Source: Apoderus coryli
Lineage: Eukaryota > Arthropoda > Insecta > Coleoptera > Attelabidae
Assembly: GCA_911728435.2 (NCBI GenBank)
Contig: OU452216.1
Span: forward strand, 5,964,342-6,028,341
Reading direction: 5' to 3'
DNA: 64,000 nucleotides
In this document: one piece after another, positions 1 to 11,747 of the stretch
How the letters are laid out: every line of letters starts with the position of its first letter
Position numbering within the stretch: position 1 is the stretch's first letter
The notes under the pieces: model-generated
The model's database searches: none
What the model was told of the DNA's origin: nothing
Seen by the model: the letters and a program-made list of their open reading frames with translations, nothing else
Translations under genes and position numbers: made by a program

Positions 1-1140
1 TAAATTCTCCTCTCCGGAGAAATAAGTTTAGTTGAGTCCTAATTTTAAACTAGTAAGAAAACCTGAAGGCAGTAAAATGTGAACCATAGTGCAACTTGAC
101 CGTATGTGGCCTCTTATATTTTAATGTAAGTATTATTAATTTGTATTCTATTATTTTAACTCTATAGTCTCTAATTTAAGTTTCATCATTTTGTAAACTC
201 TTCTCAACTTTCTCAACTTTAACTGTTAATAAACTTAGTCTATTTAAACTTGGTATTCGGTGTTTCATTCTTTTAGATAAGGTCCTTATATTCAATGCCC
301 TCGTAGTTCACGTTAAACCTAAACGTCGCTCGTCACAAATGTTTATCCAAAACAATTTAACATCAACATTTAGTGAATCTGTGGAATTGCTGTAACAATA
401 ACTGTCACTCAATAATCCTATCAATGTCCCAATGCGAGGCATTGTTCTTCAAAAATTCTCTCAAATAAGCTGTTTCGACATCTAGCAATTGATAATAATT
501 TGAAATAGGCTGGAATATCTTACGTTTCTTGAATAAGTATAGAGGTCCACGAAATGTAATTATAACGAACACATTTTCGCCGCTTTGTTATTCTGTTTTA
601 ACTTCTTTGTGTTAAATTTATATCGTTCTCGTTTCCACTCCATTATGCTGTTGCATCGTCAGCATTTCGAAATAGTTGCGTTGTTAAAGATGCAACAAAA
701 ACATGTGTAATGTAAAAATCAGATCACGCAAACGATGGTATTTTTGTAGTTGGCTCACGTTTATATGTTTAAGCCCAAAACCCATATCGATGATCCTATA
801 CGTTGGAGGTAACATGCAGAATATAAAAGAAATGACAGGGACGGCCGATATAACGGAACATTGTTCAACTTTTGGAAAATATTAATAATTTGATATATAC
901 TATTCTACTCTGTATTCAGATCTATAATTTCGCAATTTTGCATGTTTCTTTTGTAGCCTAACTCGTTTCATTCACTAAAGGTTTTTCAAACTGATGATTA
1001 CTGATCAAATTTTTGACATTTTTATAGCAATAAAGGGTCTGTGGATGGAGTACACATGAGGAAATAACCGTTATTTACAAAAAAGGGCCTAGTGAATCGC
1101 AAATTTAGGTTCAGTTGGTTTTTGTTTAAGAATCAAGTAA
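1..1140. other. AT-rich sequence without recognised gene
   Basis: I see no convincing coding sequence. A segment at about 165-262 (repeating CTCAACTTT) recurs in inverse orientation at 41185-41282, so at least that part is a dispersed repeat. A short open frame at 703-885 has no recognisable features. Confidence 0.6.
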
Positions 1141-1141
1141 G

Positions 1142-3110
1142 ATGTCCAAGCGTGTGTGTTTAAGTTTAGCTGAGAAAATTAAAATTTTGGAGAAAGTTGA
1201 TAAAGGCTGCAAAAAAATTGATATTGCTGCAAAATTCGGTGTTTCCCCAAGGTGTGTATCTGTGATAGTAAAAAACGCACCAATTAAAACACAACGAAAA
1301 TGTTATCAACAAAAGAAAATTTATGTCTTTATTATGGTTTGGTACAATCGGTGTTATCTTATGGAATTGTGGGTTGGGGTGGAGCATACAGAAGCAATCT
1401 TGAACCTTTACTTATCATACAAAAAAGAATCTTAAAAATTATTTTTCATTTGGAAATTCGTTATCCAATAGAAGAATTGTTTAGGGTTGCTAATGTGCTT
1501 TTTATATTGATACGTAGGATTTTTATTTATGTATATAACTTTTGATTCACTCTAAGGATGGATGAAGGCGGGAGAACGGGAGAAAAACATGTTCAGCTCT
1601 AATTTTTTGTGTTAATTTCTAATTTTTTAAGTAGAATTAAATGTTCGTGTAAATTATAAAACATTAGGGTAGAATAAGATATATTTTTGAGGGTCTGATA
1701 GTGCGTGAGCAATCGTTTGGTGTTTGGTGGTGTTTGGAGGAAGCGGACAAACTTTGCCAAGTTTTTGCATCCCCTAGGTACCGTTTAGTAGATTCGAGGC
1801 GGTGCACATATGAGATTATCTTTGTTTCTTTATTATTTATTTTATTTATTTCGGCTTAGAGTAAAATAACATGTATATATTTTAAGTGAAAATTTGAAAT
1901 AAATAAATTTGAATATCGGAAAATTTAATAAAACAAAAGGCTCCACAATTTGCCAAAGAATTTAATTGCGTTAATTTTCAAGCTAGTGAAGGGTGGTTGA
2001 GTGCCTGCAAGACGTCAGGAGAACTGTGTCATTTGGACTGAAACTGTTTTAAAAAATGTATTCAAAAAGTACGAGCGAAAAAGTTTTCAATTGGGATGAA
2101 ACCGGTTTGTTTTTTAAATGTTTATCAAATAAAACTTTCGCTTTTAAAAGTGATAAATGTTTTGGTGTTAAAACAAGTAAAGAAAGGGTAACTTATGGTT
2201 GGACCAAACATGGATGGCTCAGAAACACTATTTTATTATTAGATTACTATTCCTAGGTAAAAGCAAAAATCCCCATTGTCTAAAAGTAGTTAAATCTCTG
2301 GAGTTAAATTACGCCAATAATAAAAACGCATGGATGATTTTTGAAAGTTTCGAAAGATGGATTAAAGAACTGGACATGAAAATGAAAATGAAAAGCCAAA
2401 AGCGAAAGATTGTGATGTTTATCAACAATTGTCCTGCACATCCAGTTAGTGTAAGTAAAAAATTAACGAATATTGAATTGACCTTTTTTCCACCAAACAT
2501 GACCTCCAAATTGAAACCTATGGACGAGGATATAATAAAAAACATAAAACAGAATTGTTCACAAAATTGTTAACGCGATTTCAGTCCAAAAATTGATTGC
2601 CCTTAAAGACTGTATAACCGAAGTCGTTAAAGTATGCAGTGAAAATGTTTATCAGAAAACTAACAAACACTGCTTTTCTCAAGCAGGTTTTACTGAGACA
2701 AATCACGAATGGAAGGAAGAAGACGAAATCGATCTCGCTACCTTAAAAAAACAATAGGGAATTCTACAGAAAACTGCTACCGTCGACGCAGATTTTTTAC
2801 TTGAAGATTTCTTATAAATCGACAATGATATTGGCACGACAGATTTCCCAACTGACCAAGACATAATTGACGATATAAAAAGTATAGACGATGATGAAAA
2901 AGAAGCTGAAACCGGGGAGTGTCCTGCTAAATTTAGTGAAAATGAAATAAGAAATGCATTTGACATTGTGCGAACTACTCTCAGGGGCCAGGAATGGGTA
3001 CCTGATCAAATCTTTATGCATTTGAATAAATGCGAGAATTTTGTTAAGCAACAATTATTTTTTAAAAGTAATGTTCAAAAGAAAATAACCGATTATGTAT
3101 TTAAACTCGA
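1142..3110 (+). pseudogene. pogo/Tigger-like transposase, copy 1 (broken)
   Basis: This is a decayed pogo-superfamily DNA transposon. At 1142-1297 an N-terminal psq/CENP-B-type helix-turn-helix is readable (KRVCLSLAEKIKILEKVDKG). A LINE fragment (1300-1855) interrupts it. The CENP-B-like second DNA-binding segment resumes near 1940 (APQFAKEFNCVNFQASEGWL), then the DDE catalytic core: NWDETG near 2090, and a region ending IELTFFPPNMTSKLKPMD near 2525. An acidic tail continues to about 3110 with frame changes and stops. The expected second catalytic Asp block is altered to FINNCPAHP, which would lack the usual D. It is not functional. A second, inverted copy of the same element lies at 3500-4120 and 7606-7766. 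Confidence 0.8.
1300..1855 (+). mobile_element. LINE 3' fragment nested in Tigger copy 1
   Basis: The frame 1300-1545 reads LYYGLVQSVLSYGIVGWGGA followed by IQKRILKIIF, the thumb and connection region after the reverse transcriptase of Jockey/CR1-type LINEs. It is 5'-truncated. A TTTA-rich tail ends near 1853, after which Tigger sequence resumes. This layout makes the LINE younger than the Tigger copy. Confidence 0.7.
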
Positions 3111-3499
3111 ATGTTTTTTTTGTTGCTGGTTGATTTTTTCTTTATAGCAAAGTTACACTTTTATAAAATCGAACCCTATATTACCCACAATATTCCATGT
3201 CCACATAATGTATACCACAATCTTAATTACAAGAAAACTTATCCTTTCCAAACACACGAACATCCTCCCCTTGTTACTGTTAATAGTATAAAGACTTGAT
3301 CTGACAGTATAATTAAAGCTGGACCGTCTGCATTTCTAGGATAATAAACTTGGGAAATATTGACACTGTAGGACTTGAGTTGTGATTGACTTTGGGGGTA
3401 AATGTCCCTTTTCCTAGCCATACTGGACTATATTAATTAGTAATTAATAATACACGGACAAATACCTATACGAAAAACAATATGTTCAACTTCTCTGTC

Positions 3500-4120
3500 T
3501 GATAAGTCCGTGACTTTTAAAGGAAACATTTTTTTTTTGGCAAGAAATCTTTTTAGTTTTCTACATAATCTCATCTTGGCTTGTTACATTTTTTAGTTCA
3601 TCGTGTTTCTTATCAATTGCATTGTATTTTTGTGGAGATTTTCACTTTTATTTGTCACTAAAAAATCCTTGATATATCCTTTATATGTGACAAATTTTTG
3701 TATATCAAAATAATGTTTTGTTGTTTACAAGGAACCTAAAAAAGTTATTTTCTTTCGAACATTACTTTTGCTCAACAAAATTCTCACATCCCTGAGAGTA
3801 GTTCGCACAATGTCAAATGCATTTCTTATTTCATTTTCACTAAATTTAGCAAGTTCAGTTTCTTCTTCATGATCGTCTATACTTTTTATATCGTCAATTA
3901 TGTCTTGGTCAGTTGGGAGATCTGGCGAGCCAACATCATTATCGATTTCTAAGAAATTTTCAAGTAAAAAATCTGCGTCGACGGTAGCAGTTTTTTATAG
4001 AATACACCATTGTTTTTTTAAAGTAGTGAGATCGATTTCATCTTCTTCCTCCCATTCGTGATTCTTCTAAGTAATACCTGCTTTAGAAAAGTAGTTTTTG
4101 ATAGTCTTCTGAGAAACATT
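3500..4120 (-). pseudogene. pogo/Tigger-like transposase, copy 2, C-terminal part
   Basis: Reverse-complement matches to the acidic C-terminal segment of copy 1 (2640-3060) are clear, for example the stretch encoding the HEWKEEDEIDL-like tail and the TCGACGCAGATTTTTTACTT region. The match runs up to about 4120, where a + strand LINE begins; the rest of the copy appears 3.5 kb downstream at 7606. The two copies are therefore inverted relative to each other, with a spacer of about 0.4 kb. Confidence 0.7.
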
Positions 4121-7100
4121 TTCAATCCATACATACATCAGCATACTGAGACTTTGCCGGATGCCATTGGCAGTAATTGTGATCCGGGGTGTATTCATCG
4201 AGTGACGGCTAAGGACATTATCAATGCAAGTAAAAAACTGAAGCCTAAACCTACGTCTGGAGCGGACGGTGTGCCCAGTTTTCTTGTAAAGGACTCTATT
4301 TATCCTTTATCTAATCCCTTGTGTCATATTTTTAAATTAATTCTACGAACTAGCACATATCCGGACTTCTGGGAAAACTGCAAGAGTAATTACAATTCTG
4401 AAGAAGGGAGACTCTAGTATCATTACTAATTATAGACCTATTTCAATTTTGTGTAATTTTTCTAAATTGTTTGAAATAGTGTTGTATCAATATATATTAT
4501 CCACTGTTAAAAATTCTATTACAACTAAACAACATGGCTTTTTCTCAGGCAGATCATGCGCGACAAACTTGGCTTGCTTTTCACAGCATGTTTGTGAAGT
4601 CTTGGACACGCGTGGTCAAATTGATGTAGTGTATGCGGATTTCAGAAAAGCCTTTGATCAGATCGACCACTATGCTCTATAGAGAAAGCTTGAAAATTTT
4701 GGTTTTTCGTCGAGGTTGGTCGGCCTACTTAAATCTTATCTATTGGACCGTCGCCAGTTTGTGAAATATGAAGGGTATAAGTCATTCAAGTTTGTACCTA
4801 CATCAGGCGTACCACAGGGATCCAACTTAGGTCCATTGCTGTTTATTATTTTTATTAACGACATTTTAGATTGTGTGTTATGCAATGGGCTACTGTTTGC
4901 CGACGACTTAAAACTTTTTCATGAAATTCGTAGCCATGACGACTGTTTGTATCTTTAAAGATGCTTGCATTTTCTTGCGGACTGGGGGGCTTTATTTGAA
5001 ATCGGTGCAACTTTGCGTGTACGCAAATGACGTCATTTGCGATTACAAAATGGTGCACGGCTTATTTGAAATGCACTGCGAACGATATGAATTTACACCA
5101 CTCGCAACTTTTGCGCATGGGGGTATACCGATCGCAAGTCAACTTTCGTACACGCAATGCATGAGAAGACGTCAGTTTATTTTATTTTTGACATTTCACA
5201 TCAAATAAATTTTAATTTTGATTATCGCGTGGTGGATCTTTTAATAATTTTGTTAGTTTAAAAGTTCTTTTTTGAGTTATTTCAGGTGGTTTATGTTTTA
5301 AATATGAATTTTAAAACTTTAATTGATAATAATGTATTGCCAGGTCTTGAAGTGGCGGGATGTTAATTGGAATGAGTTTTTCAGTAAGATAATGAAAATA
5401 TTAATCTGTATAAGGTATTCGATAAGAGAGTCTGTTGAAGTTTCCTTTGTAGCAGGATTTCTTGATACAACTGAAAAACTTTCATTTCGTATGTCGAGAA
5501 AATGTTACTTAAATTTATTGTGTATATAATTTGAAGATAATCTAATGCTAGGAAGTCAGGAAGTAAAAAAAGTCACATTCTCAACAGTTTATTTTTAGCT
5601 ATATATATGTATATTAAATTATACACAATGATAATAATAAATATGTACCTACATAATTACACGTTGCCTGAAATTCGTGAGGGGCACATTCCACTACTAC
5701 GAATCATGGTACATGTACCATGAATATGAATAAGTACCTACCTCCAGTCTGCATGTGCGTTTTGTATTTGTACTTACAAAACCTAAAAGCAAGATTTCCA
5801 CAAACACCCGTATTATTAAGTAAATCAATAAATAAATGCCCAACCTCTAGAGTAACTTCTGTTGCAGTTATATAATATGATTTCTTCTCCATTATGACAC
5901 TTATTCTTACTACAGGAAGCATAGTCCACTTATCTGTTTTCCTGTGTTCTCCAAGCTGTAAAATCTTCAAAAGTTCTAAAATGTAAAACAGATTGTAATC
6001 TTTGCTATAACCATAACCAAAGATTAATGTACATTAATCTTTGCCATAACCAACGCTGGAACCAAAGTTTATCCAATATATAAATATAGACTTTGCTAAA
6101 ATTAAACACAAAATATTAAATAACAAATGTCTGTATATCTATACAACAATGGTATTTCTCTTTAGAACAAACTCGACACAGTTCGAATATTAGCAATGAA
6201 AACTGCTCTTTTAAGCAAAACAAACAATAATATGATTATGATGAAAATCGTGTACAAATTTGCAAAATTGTTTAGTATATTGGTATAGCGCCAAACAACA
6301 AACAAAAATAATAAATCAATGCTTTACAATAAATTCACAGATTAGGGAGTATTAAATAAATTACTAATAAAAAATTGTTAACTAATATTAATTTAAAAAA
6401 TTCTAACCTTAAAACATCAAACCAATAACAAATATATGTCATCGAAAACATAGAATAAGAAAGCTACGTAGTTTTCTTATTCTATGTCGAAATTTCATAA
6501 AATCCAAACACTTGATTGGTTGATCTCTACAAAGATAACTGGCAACGTAGCGAGTGAGTGCATCCTTTGCGTGCACGCAAGTAGGGATGCACACGTTTAA
6601 TCGCAATTTCAAATAAAGCTATTCGCCCAAAACAAGTTGCGCATACGAACAAATTAACGCAACTTTGCATGCACGTAAATATTTGCGATCGATTCAAATA
6701 AAGCCCCCCTGGTGTGATAGAAACAAGTTGCATCTGAATATAGACAAGTGTAATGTGGTGACCTATACGAGAAAAGACAATAGAATTACTTTTAATTATT
6801 ACATTGACGGTTCTGTCTTGAATCGAGAGACGGTTCTCAGGGACTTGGGTGTTTATTTTGATGAGCGTTCCTCCTTTGTGGCTCATGTGGAGCACGTCTC
6901 GCGACAAATTTTATTTAGTGCTTTTATAAGATCCAGACTGGAATATTGCACCCTATCTATGATAGACATGCTGAGACTCTAAACGCGGTGCATCGAAGAT
7001 TTCTGAAACATTTGATATTTAGGGATTATGGTTTTTATCCGCAGAGGGGAGCCGAGTATCAGATTTTACTATACGAGTGCGGGGAGACCTCACTGGAAAG

Positions 7101-7605
7101 CCGTCGAAGACTGCTAGCCGTTAAGTTTTTGCACAGTCTATTGCATGGCTCAACAGACTGTGAGTATTTATTGTCTAAACTGAATTTTCTAATACCACGA
7201 CAGACTGGCAGGCTTAGGTTGACATTTTACGAGGATCCTTGTCGTACCAACATAATGCTTCAGTCTCCTGTACACTAAATTTGTGACGGTTTTAACAGAG
7301 TATCGCACTTGCTTGATGTCAATCACAGCACGCTCGCGAATATTGTTGCCACAATGTCGGGCTTGTTTTGGTGAATTAGAGTATCTATTTGTAGTTTCTG
7401 TTATTATATTGAATTATGTTTTGATGGTTTCTTCTCTTCTCTTTTCTGTTCTCTTTTTTTCATTTTCATTCATTCATTTTTTGTATGAAAATATATTTGT
7501 TTTTTGTTCTTTATATGGACACGGCTATAATGTGATTATGTTTCCTGTAATTGGGGTTGTACCATGTTGGAAATAAAGAACTATTTATTTATTATTTATT
7601 TATTT
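4121..7605 (+). mobile_element. 5'-truncated LINE inserted in Tigger copy 2
   Basis: Non-LTR retrotransposon reverse transcriptase, broken. Readable in order: ASKKLKPKPTSGADGVPSFL (about 4228), motif A YADFRKAFDQIDH (4634), a TAG at 4680, motif B SGVPQGSNLGPLLFIIFIND (4804) and motif C FADD (4898). The frame is split at about 4980 by an inverted-repeat element and continues at 6716 with RNKLHLNIDKCNVV, then LRDLGVYFDE. After a gap, the C-terminal region (HRRFLKHLIFRDYGFYPQR) runs to the stop at 7276. The 3' end has AATAAA near 7573 and a TTTA-type tail. Jockey/CR1-type superfamily; the exact clade is not assigned. Confidence 0.85.
4984..6709. mobile_element. unclassified 1.7-kb inverted-repeat element
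   Basis: It starts GGGGGGCTTTATTTGAA and ends with the inverse TTCAAATAAAGCCCCCC, splitting the LINE codons for A-D-W and C-D-R. Removing it restores the LINE reading. The target duplication is short, about 3-4 bp (TGG or CTGG), and ambiguous because of the G/C runs. Both ends carry subterminal repeats rich in TTTGCG and GTGCACGCAA. The interior has no recognised transposase; a 68-codon frame at 5323-5529 (beginning about 340 bp in) resembles nothing that I know. Two short palindromes lie inside (6019-6042 and 6448-6487). It is probably a non-autonomous DNA transposon. Confidence 0.75.
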
Positions 7606-7766
7606 AACAACTTCGGTTATACAGTCTTTAAAGGTAATCAATTTTTGAACTGAAAGGTTGTTATCAATCGCGTTAACAATTTTGTGAACAATTTGCAATT
7701 TAAAGGTCATGTTTGGTGGAAAAAAGGTCAATTCAATGTTCATTAATTTTTTACTTACACTAACTA
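7606..7766 (-). pseudogene. pogo/Tigger copy 2, remaining piece
   Basis: On the minus strand this reads SVSKKLMNIELTFFPPNMTF and ends with KLITFKDCITEVVK, the segment that directly precedes the C-terminal piece at 3500-4120. Relative to copy 1, about ten bases of target are missing at the LINE insertion point. Homology stops near 7766, so the N-terminal half of this copy is lost. Confidence 0.75.
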
Positions 7767-8771
7767 GATAATATAATTTTTTTAGATATAACTCACTTTG
7801 CATATCGAGGTGAGTTTATAGTTTATATAAATTTGTTTATGTAGAACTAAGTAAGGAGAAAACATAGAGAAAGAAATTTAAATTGTAGCTAAGTACTTAA
7901 GACCTACTGATTACTGTTGTTTTTCTAGCCCTGAGGAAGAAAATAAAATGATTTTGGAAAGCTTGGTATAAGCAGAAAAGAGTTTCTCTGTCAATATCAC
8001 AACAGCCTATACCCCAAATATTTTGTTTCGAAGTTTATCAAACGGAAGGCTAAAATAAGAAAATATTAATTAGTTATATAAATATATATATAAATTTGCT
8101 TTTATTTTTGAATGATACGTCCATGCCTCCAAACTTTGATTGATGCCGTCGAAAGTTTTTTTTCGCGATTCCACCTGCCATTAAAAAAATTCTATGCAAG
8201 TTAGTTTAAAACTAGATAAATATCATATTTTGTAGACCTATGCATGCATAACAAAGAATTAATAACGACGTAGTGAAAAGCTACCTGGTAATTCCCCCTG
8301 AGACCTAAACCGACTTGCCGGTGAAAAATGAATATTTTCATACGGGAAATTCCCAGATAAGAAGTGTTTTGTCTGTAGTTACGTATTTTCCATTTTCCTG
8401 TCTTGTCAGAAGTTATAAAGCACCATATACATAAATATATCTTTTAACTGTTGACGAACAAAGCTCTTCAAACTTTAAGAAAGGTGTTTTTGTTAGAAAA
8501 TGTAAATTTATGTTGAAGCTTCTAACTTTTATAGACGCGACATAACATAATAATATATTACAGTGGTTTGTGGCAAAGGAAATGAATTAATTTATTTTAG
8601 AAGTGTATATTCTTGGTTTCCAAGGACTGTTTCATAAATTCCTGCAACAATTGAGCATGGAGCCAGACAACTGCATCAGTATTATTACTGAGAATACAAA
8701 TAAATTGATCAGAAAACGGAGCCTATGGCCTATATCGCCACCACACCTTCGTATAGAAGTGCGTCAATATA
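7767..8771. other. AT-rich sequence without recognised gene
   Basis: I see no coding sequence, RNA gene or clear repeat here. The stretch 8100-8700 has mixed composition and no long frames. Confidence 0.5.
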
Positions 8772-9086
8772 CAGGGTGTTAATTATCAGGTCATTTTACG
8801 AAAAAAAGTTTCCATATTTAGTGGTCAAATTAACATTTTTGTTCATTTCTAAAAACATGTCGTATCAACATGACGGAGCGCCTGCACATCGTGGTATACA
8901 AGTAACAGAAGTTTTAAATCTGTTTGAAAACAATTGGATTGGTTTGGGAGGTCCCATTGAGTGGCCTCCAAAATTACCGGATCTGAATCCGCTCGACTTC
9001 TTTTTATGGGGGTACATGAAACAATTGGCTTACAATGTACCAATTATAAATGAAGCTGCTAGGGAAATACGAAACGATCATGATAT
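8772..9086 (+). pseudogene. mariner-like transposase remnant
   Basis: A TA followed by CAGGGTGTTAATT starts the piece. The C-terminal half of an IS630/Tc1/mariner transposase is readable: second catalytic Asp in YQHDGAPAHRG, then WIGLGGPIEWPPKLPDLNPL and DFFLWGYMKQ with the third Asp. The spacing between the last two Asp residues is about 40, close to the DD41D group. The first third of the protein is missing. The first 40 bases resemble the ends of the small repeat family at 14435, 53564 and 57030, suggesting that this kind of transposase mobilised those. Confidence 0.7.
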
Positions 9087-9390
9087 TGTTACACCCGGTA
9101 TATTGTAATAAAAATATTGCATCCGGTCGAACTAGCTATTTTATGCTGATTAAAAATTATTAAAAAGTTCATCAAAGTTTATACAAGTTCATGAGTTTAG
9201 CATCGGTATTGTACCTAATAGACAAATTGCAAATTCAACAAAAAACGGTCCGACCGACGCTAAGAATAGACAATTGCATTGGTCGATATTCGAAAGAGTG
9301 GAGATAATCAAAGGTTATAAAATTTAACGCAACAGGAAAAACGAGGTCTTCTCTCCAAACTTCGGTGAAATAAACTTCGGGTCCTAGAAG
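9087..9390. repeat. half copy of a foldback element
   Basis: Begins TGTTACACCCGGTATATTG and matches one arm plus part of the loop of the complete foldback at 21373-22000 (shared landmarks include GCATCCGGTCGAACTAGC and the AACGGTnCGACCGACGC block). The second arm is absent. Confidence 0.75.
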
Positions 9391-9711
9391 CACTAATCCC
9401 CGTTGGGTGGTATCTTAAGATTTATAGTTTATTTAACGCGTAATTATAATATAGTAATTATCCTTACATAAACGTTTTTGGAAATACACTAAAACAAATA
9501 AAACTTTACGAGCACCTATAACCACGTGTTTTCGTCATTCGCATCAAGAAAAAATTAATTTTCAATGAACTGTATGCGTTACTTGCGTATTTACCTAAAA
9601 GGTGGCAGCACAGGGTGTATAGCGGGCAGGGTGGTTCTACTACAAAACCACTATGCAATTCAAGAAAATATTTTTAGTAAGTGGTTTCCAGCTGTAACCA
9701 CATTGCCCCAA

Positions 9712-10680
9712 AGGGTTAAAAGAAAATATTTAAGTGGTTGACCCTTTTGTCAATAATTTATCGAAAACTTTATTAGAAATGAAACACAAAGTTTGTGGGC
9801 TAAAACAACTAATTTAATAATTAAAACTAATTAAAGAAAATGAATAACAACAAGAAATAAATAGGTAAAAAAATATAAAAGAAAAAGAATAAAACAATTA
9901 AGCGATAATGACAATTTAAAAGAAAATCTTATTCATTACTTGGACTACTTAAAAATAGGAAAATTAATATAATATCGAATAATTATATTAATTCCTGTAC
10001 GAAACTTTAATATACTATTAAAAACGGAATTTATTTGTATTACTAAAAGAAATAACTTTAAACTTTATATAAAAAAAAACTGATTAAACAAAAAGGCCTT
10101 CAATTAAAAGAATATCAAAACTTACGGAACTTTATACAATTCACTACTTCAGAATAAAATGAAATGGACTTAATCTTTAAACAAAAACTAGAAAATAATT
10201 CTTAACTGAAAAAATATACCAAGTCCAAAAACAAATTAAAATATTTAATTTAACATTTTATAATTTAGAAAACACTTCTTTACTCAATCTTAAAGTCCTT
10301 TTGCCTTTCCAGAATTGCCTCATAAAATTTACATAGTAGGTAATACAAAATGAAAATAAGCCAATCGGAAAAAAGACATCTTAAGAACAAAATATTTTTA
10401 AAAGTCTTGCACAATTTTTATGACGCAGATAACTTTTAGACCCCCCATGTTTGTCGTATCACATAATATTAGGGTACGTTCGTATTTATGCTTAGAAAAA
10501 ATAAGAACCATATGTCAACAAATCTATGGGAATATTTCGTGTTATCGTAAATATATATATTAGATAAAAAAAACTTGTTAGATATTGGAAATTCTCAGAA
10601 AGAAGTGATCTGCCACCCATGTATTCTAGAATTAAGTAATCTGTAAGCTTGCCAGTGGCGGGTTCTATTTTGTTACACTG
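9712..10680 (-). repeat. LTR-like dispersed repeat, copy 1
   Basis: About 970 bp match 33648-34663 almost base for base in many stretches. On the minus strand both begin TGTAACAAAATAGAACCC at the same point, while their flanks differ, so this is an element end starting TG. The copy at 33401 continues into sequence shared with a gypsy-like LTR at 17280-17520. I infer an LTR fragment. Internal frames such as 10492-10689 are chance. Confidence 0.6.
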
Positions 10681-10689
10681 TGTCGGCAA

Positions 10690-11185
10690 TGAAGATAATT
10701 GTAATGTAAGTACGAACTTTTGATTATTATAATTGTTGATTTTTAAACTTCTCCTTTTTTATAAAATTGATTTTTGTACATTTTTTAAATAATTAAATAA
10801 ATAATATATAATATAATTTTAATATAACTTCTTTTAATTTAATCAAATAACTATTAACTGAGAAACGCCGCTCAAATACAGACCGTCACTCATTTACGAG
10901 GGAGAATCAACAAGATCCTCTTGAGCGTGATGTAAGTGGGCGATTCTCGAGTAGCTCAACAAGGCAAGCGAGTAAATTAATAAAACTCAAACTCTTCTCT
11001 AAACTCTATATAAAGATTTAACTCAGTAGAGCACGCTTACGTGAATCTTCAAATACTAAAAAAGACATAAGGGAGGCTCTACCCCTGTTTTCTAATTCTC
11101 AATTTGGGACTTGGTGACGGCACCGTTCCTATGAAATCCATATTCTTATATCTTCTTCTTTTATTTGTGACAATATCCTTATTAG
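10690..11185. other. unrecognised sequence
   Basis: Mostly AT-rich with a more balanced block at 10860-11090. No frame or repeat recognised. Confidence 0.45.
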
Positions 11186-11340
11186 CAGTGGCGGCTCGTG
11201 CGGTCTGAAAGAGGTGGGGCACAACAAGGTGGAAATAAGGCAATAAATAATAATAAAAATAAAATTATAGGTTTTTTAAAGTTTTTTACTAGTCGATTTT
11301 CTTGGGAATGAGGTTCAGATGAAATGATTTCAAATAAATA
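11186..11340 (+). mobile_element. hAT-like terminus
   Basis: CAGTGGCGGCTCGTGCGG at 11186 resembles the 5' end of the complete hAT-like element at 33141 (CAGTGGCGGCTTGTGG). Further matching features are AAGAGGTGGGGCA compared with the GTGGTGAAGCATAA block. No partner end was found nearby, so this is a solo or truncated end. Confidence 0.5.
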
Positions 11341-11380
11341 TTGTATATTTATTTCATGTCACATTTTTTTTTTCGTTCAA

Positions 11381-11412
11381 CGTTTCGACAACATTACGTT
11401 GTCTTCTTCAGG
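11381..11412 (-). ncRNA. hammerhead-like hairpin motif, site 1
   Basis: On the minus strand: CTGAAGAA, then GACAAC, a five-base loop, GTTGTC, and GAAACG. The arrangement CTGANGA, stem II, GAAA is that of a hammerhead ribozyme core, with one extra base before the stem. Flanking stems I and III are not evident, so catalysis is doubtful. It recurs at four other sites. Confidence 0.4.
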
Positions 11413-11694
11413 CAACAGAATCTTCTTCTTGTTTTATAATTTCTTACAACATCTTTCCATTTGACCAAGGCATTAATATGTACCAGAAGTTCAGATTATT
11501 TCTTCTTTTTTTTAAGTAGTTAGAGTAGCTAGATAATAAAATTTTGCTAAACTCACCATGACCATTAAAACTGTTTGTAAGTGAAGTCCATCCTCCTAGA
11601 TTTCTGAACAGGACTTCACCACACGACTGATGGGTAGGGCAGCACCCCAGATATGACGTCGTCACAAATGCGTTTAATTTCTACTGTTACTAGC

Positions 11695-11735
11695 GTAGCG
11701 ATGCATTGCTATCTCTGTTTTTCGCACGCGATAGC
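11695..11735. repeat. 41-bp direct repeat, left copy
   Basis: Matches 13362-13402 with one mismatch. The two copies flank the minus-strand LINE at 11748-13361, with about 12 extra bases between this copy and the LINE tail. Probable target-site duplication. Confidence 0.7.
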
Positions 11736-11747
11736 GAGAGGCAAGCG

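Noticed and set aside
703..885. 60-codon open frame in AT-rich sequence
   Set aside because: No motif, no splice context and a length expected by chance.
11381..11412. A canonical self-cleaving hammerhead ribozyme
   Set aside because: One extra base before stem II and no clear stems I and III; reported only as hammerhead-like.
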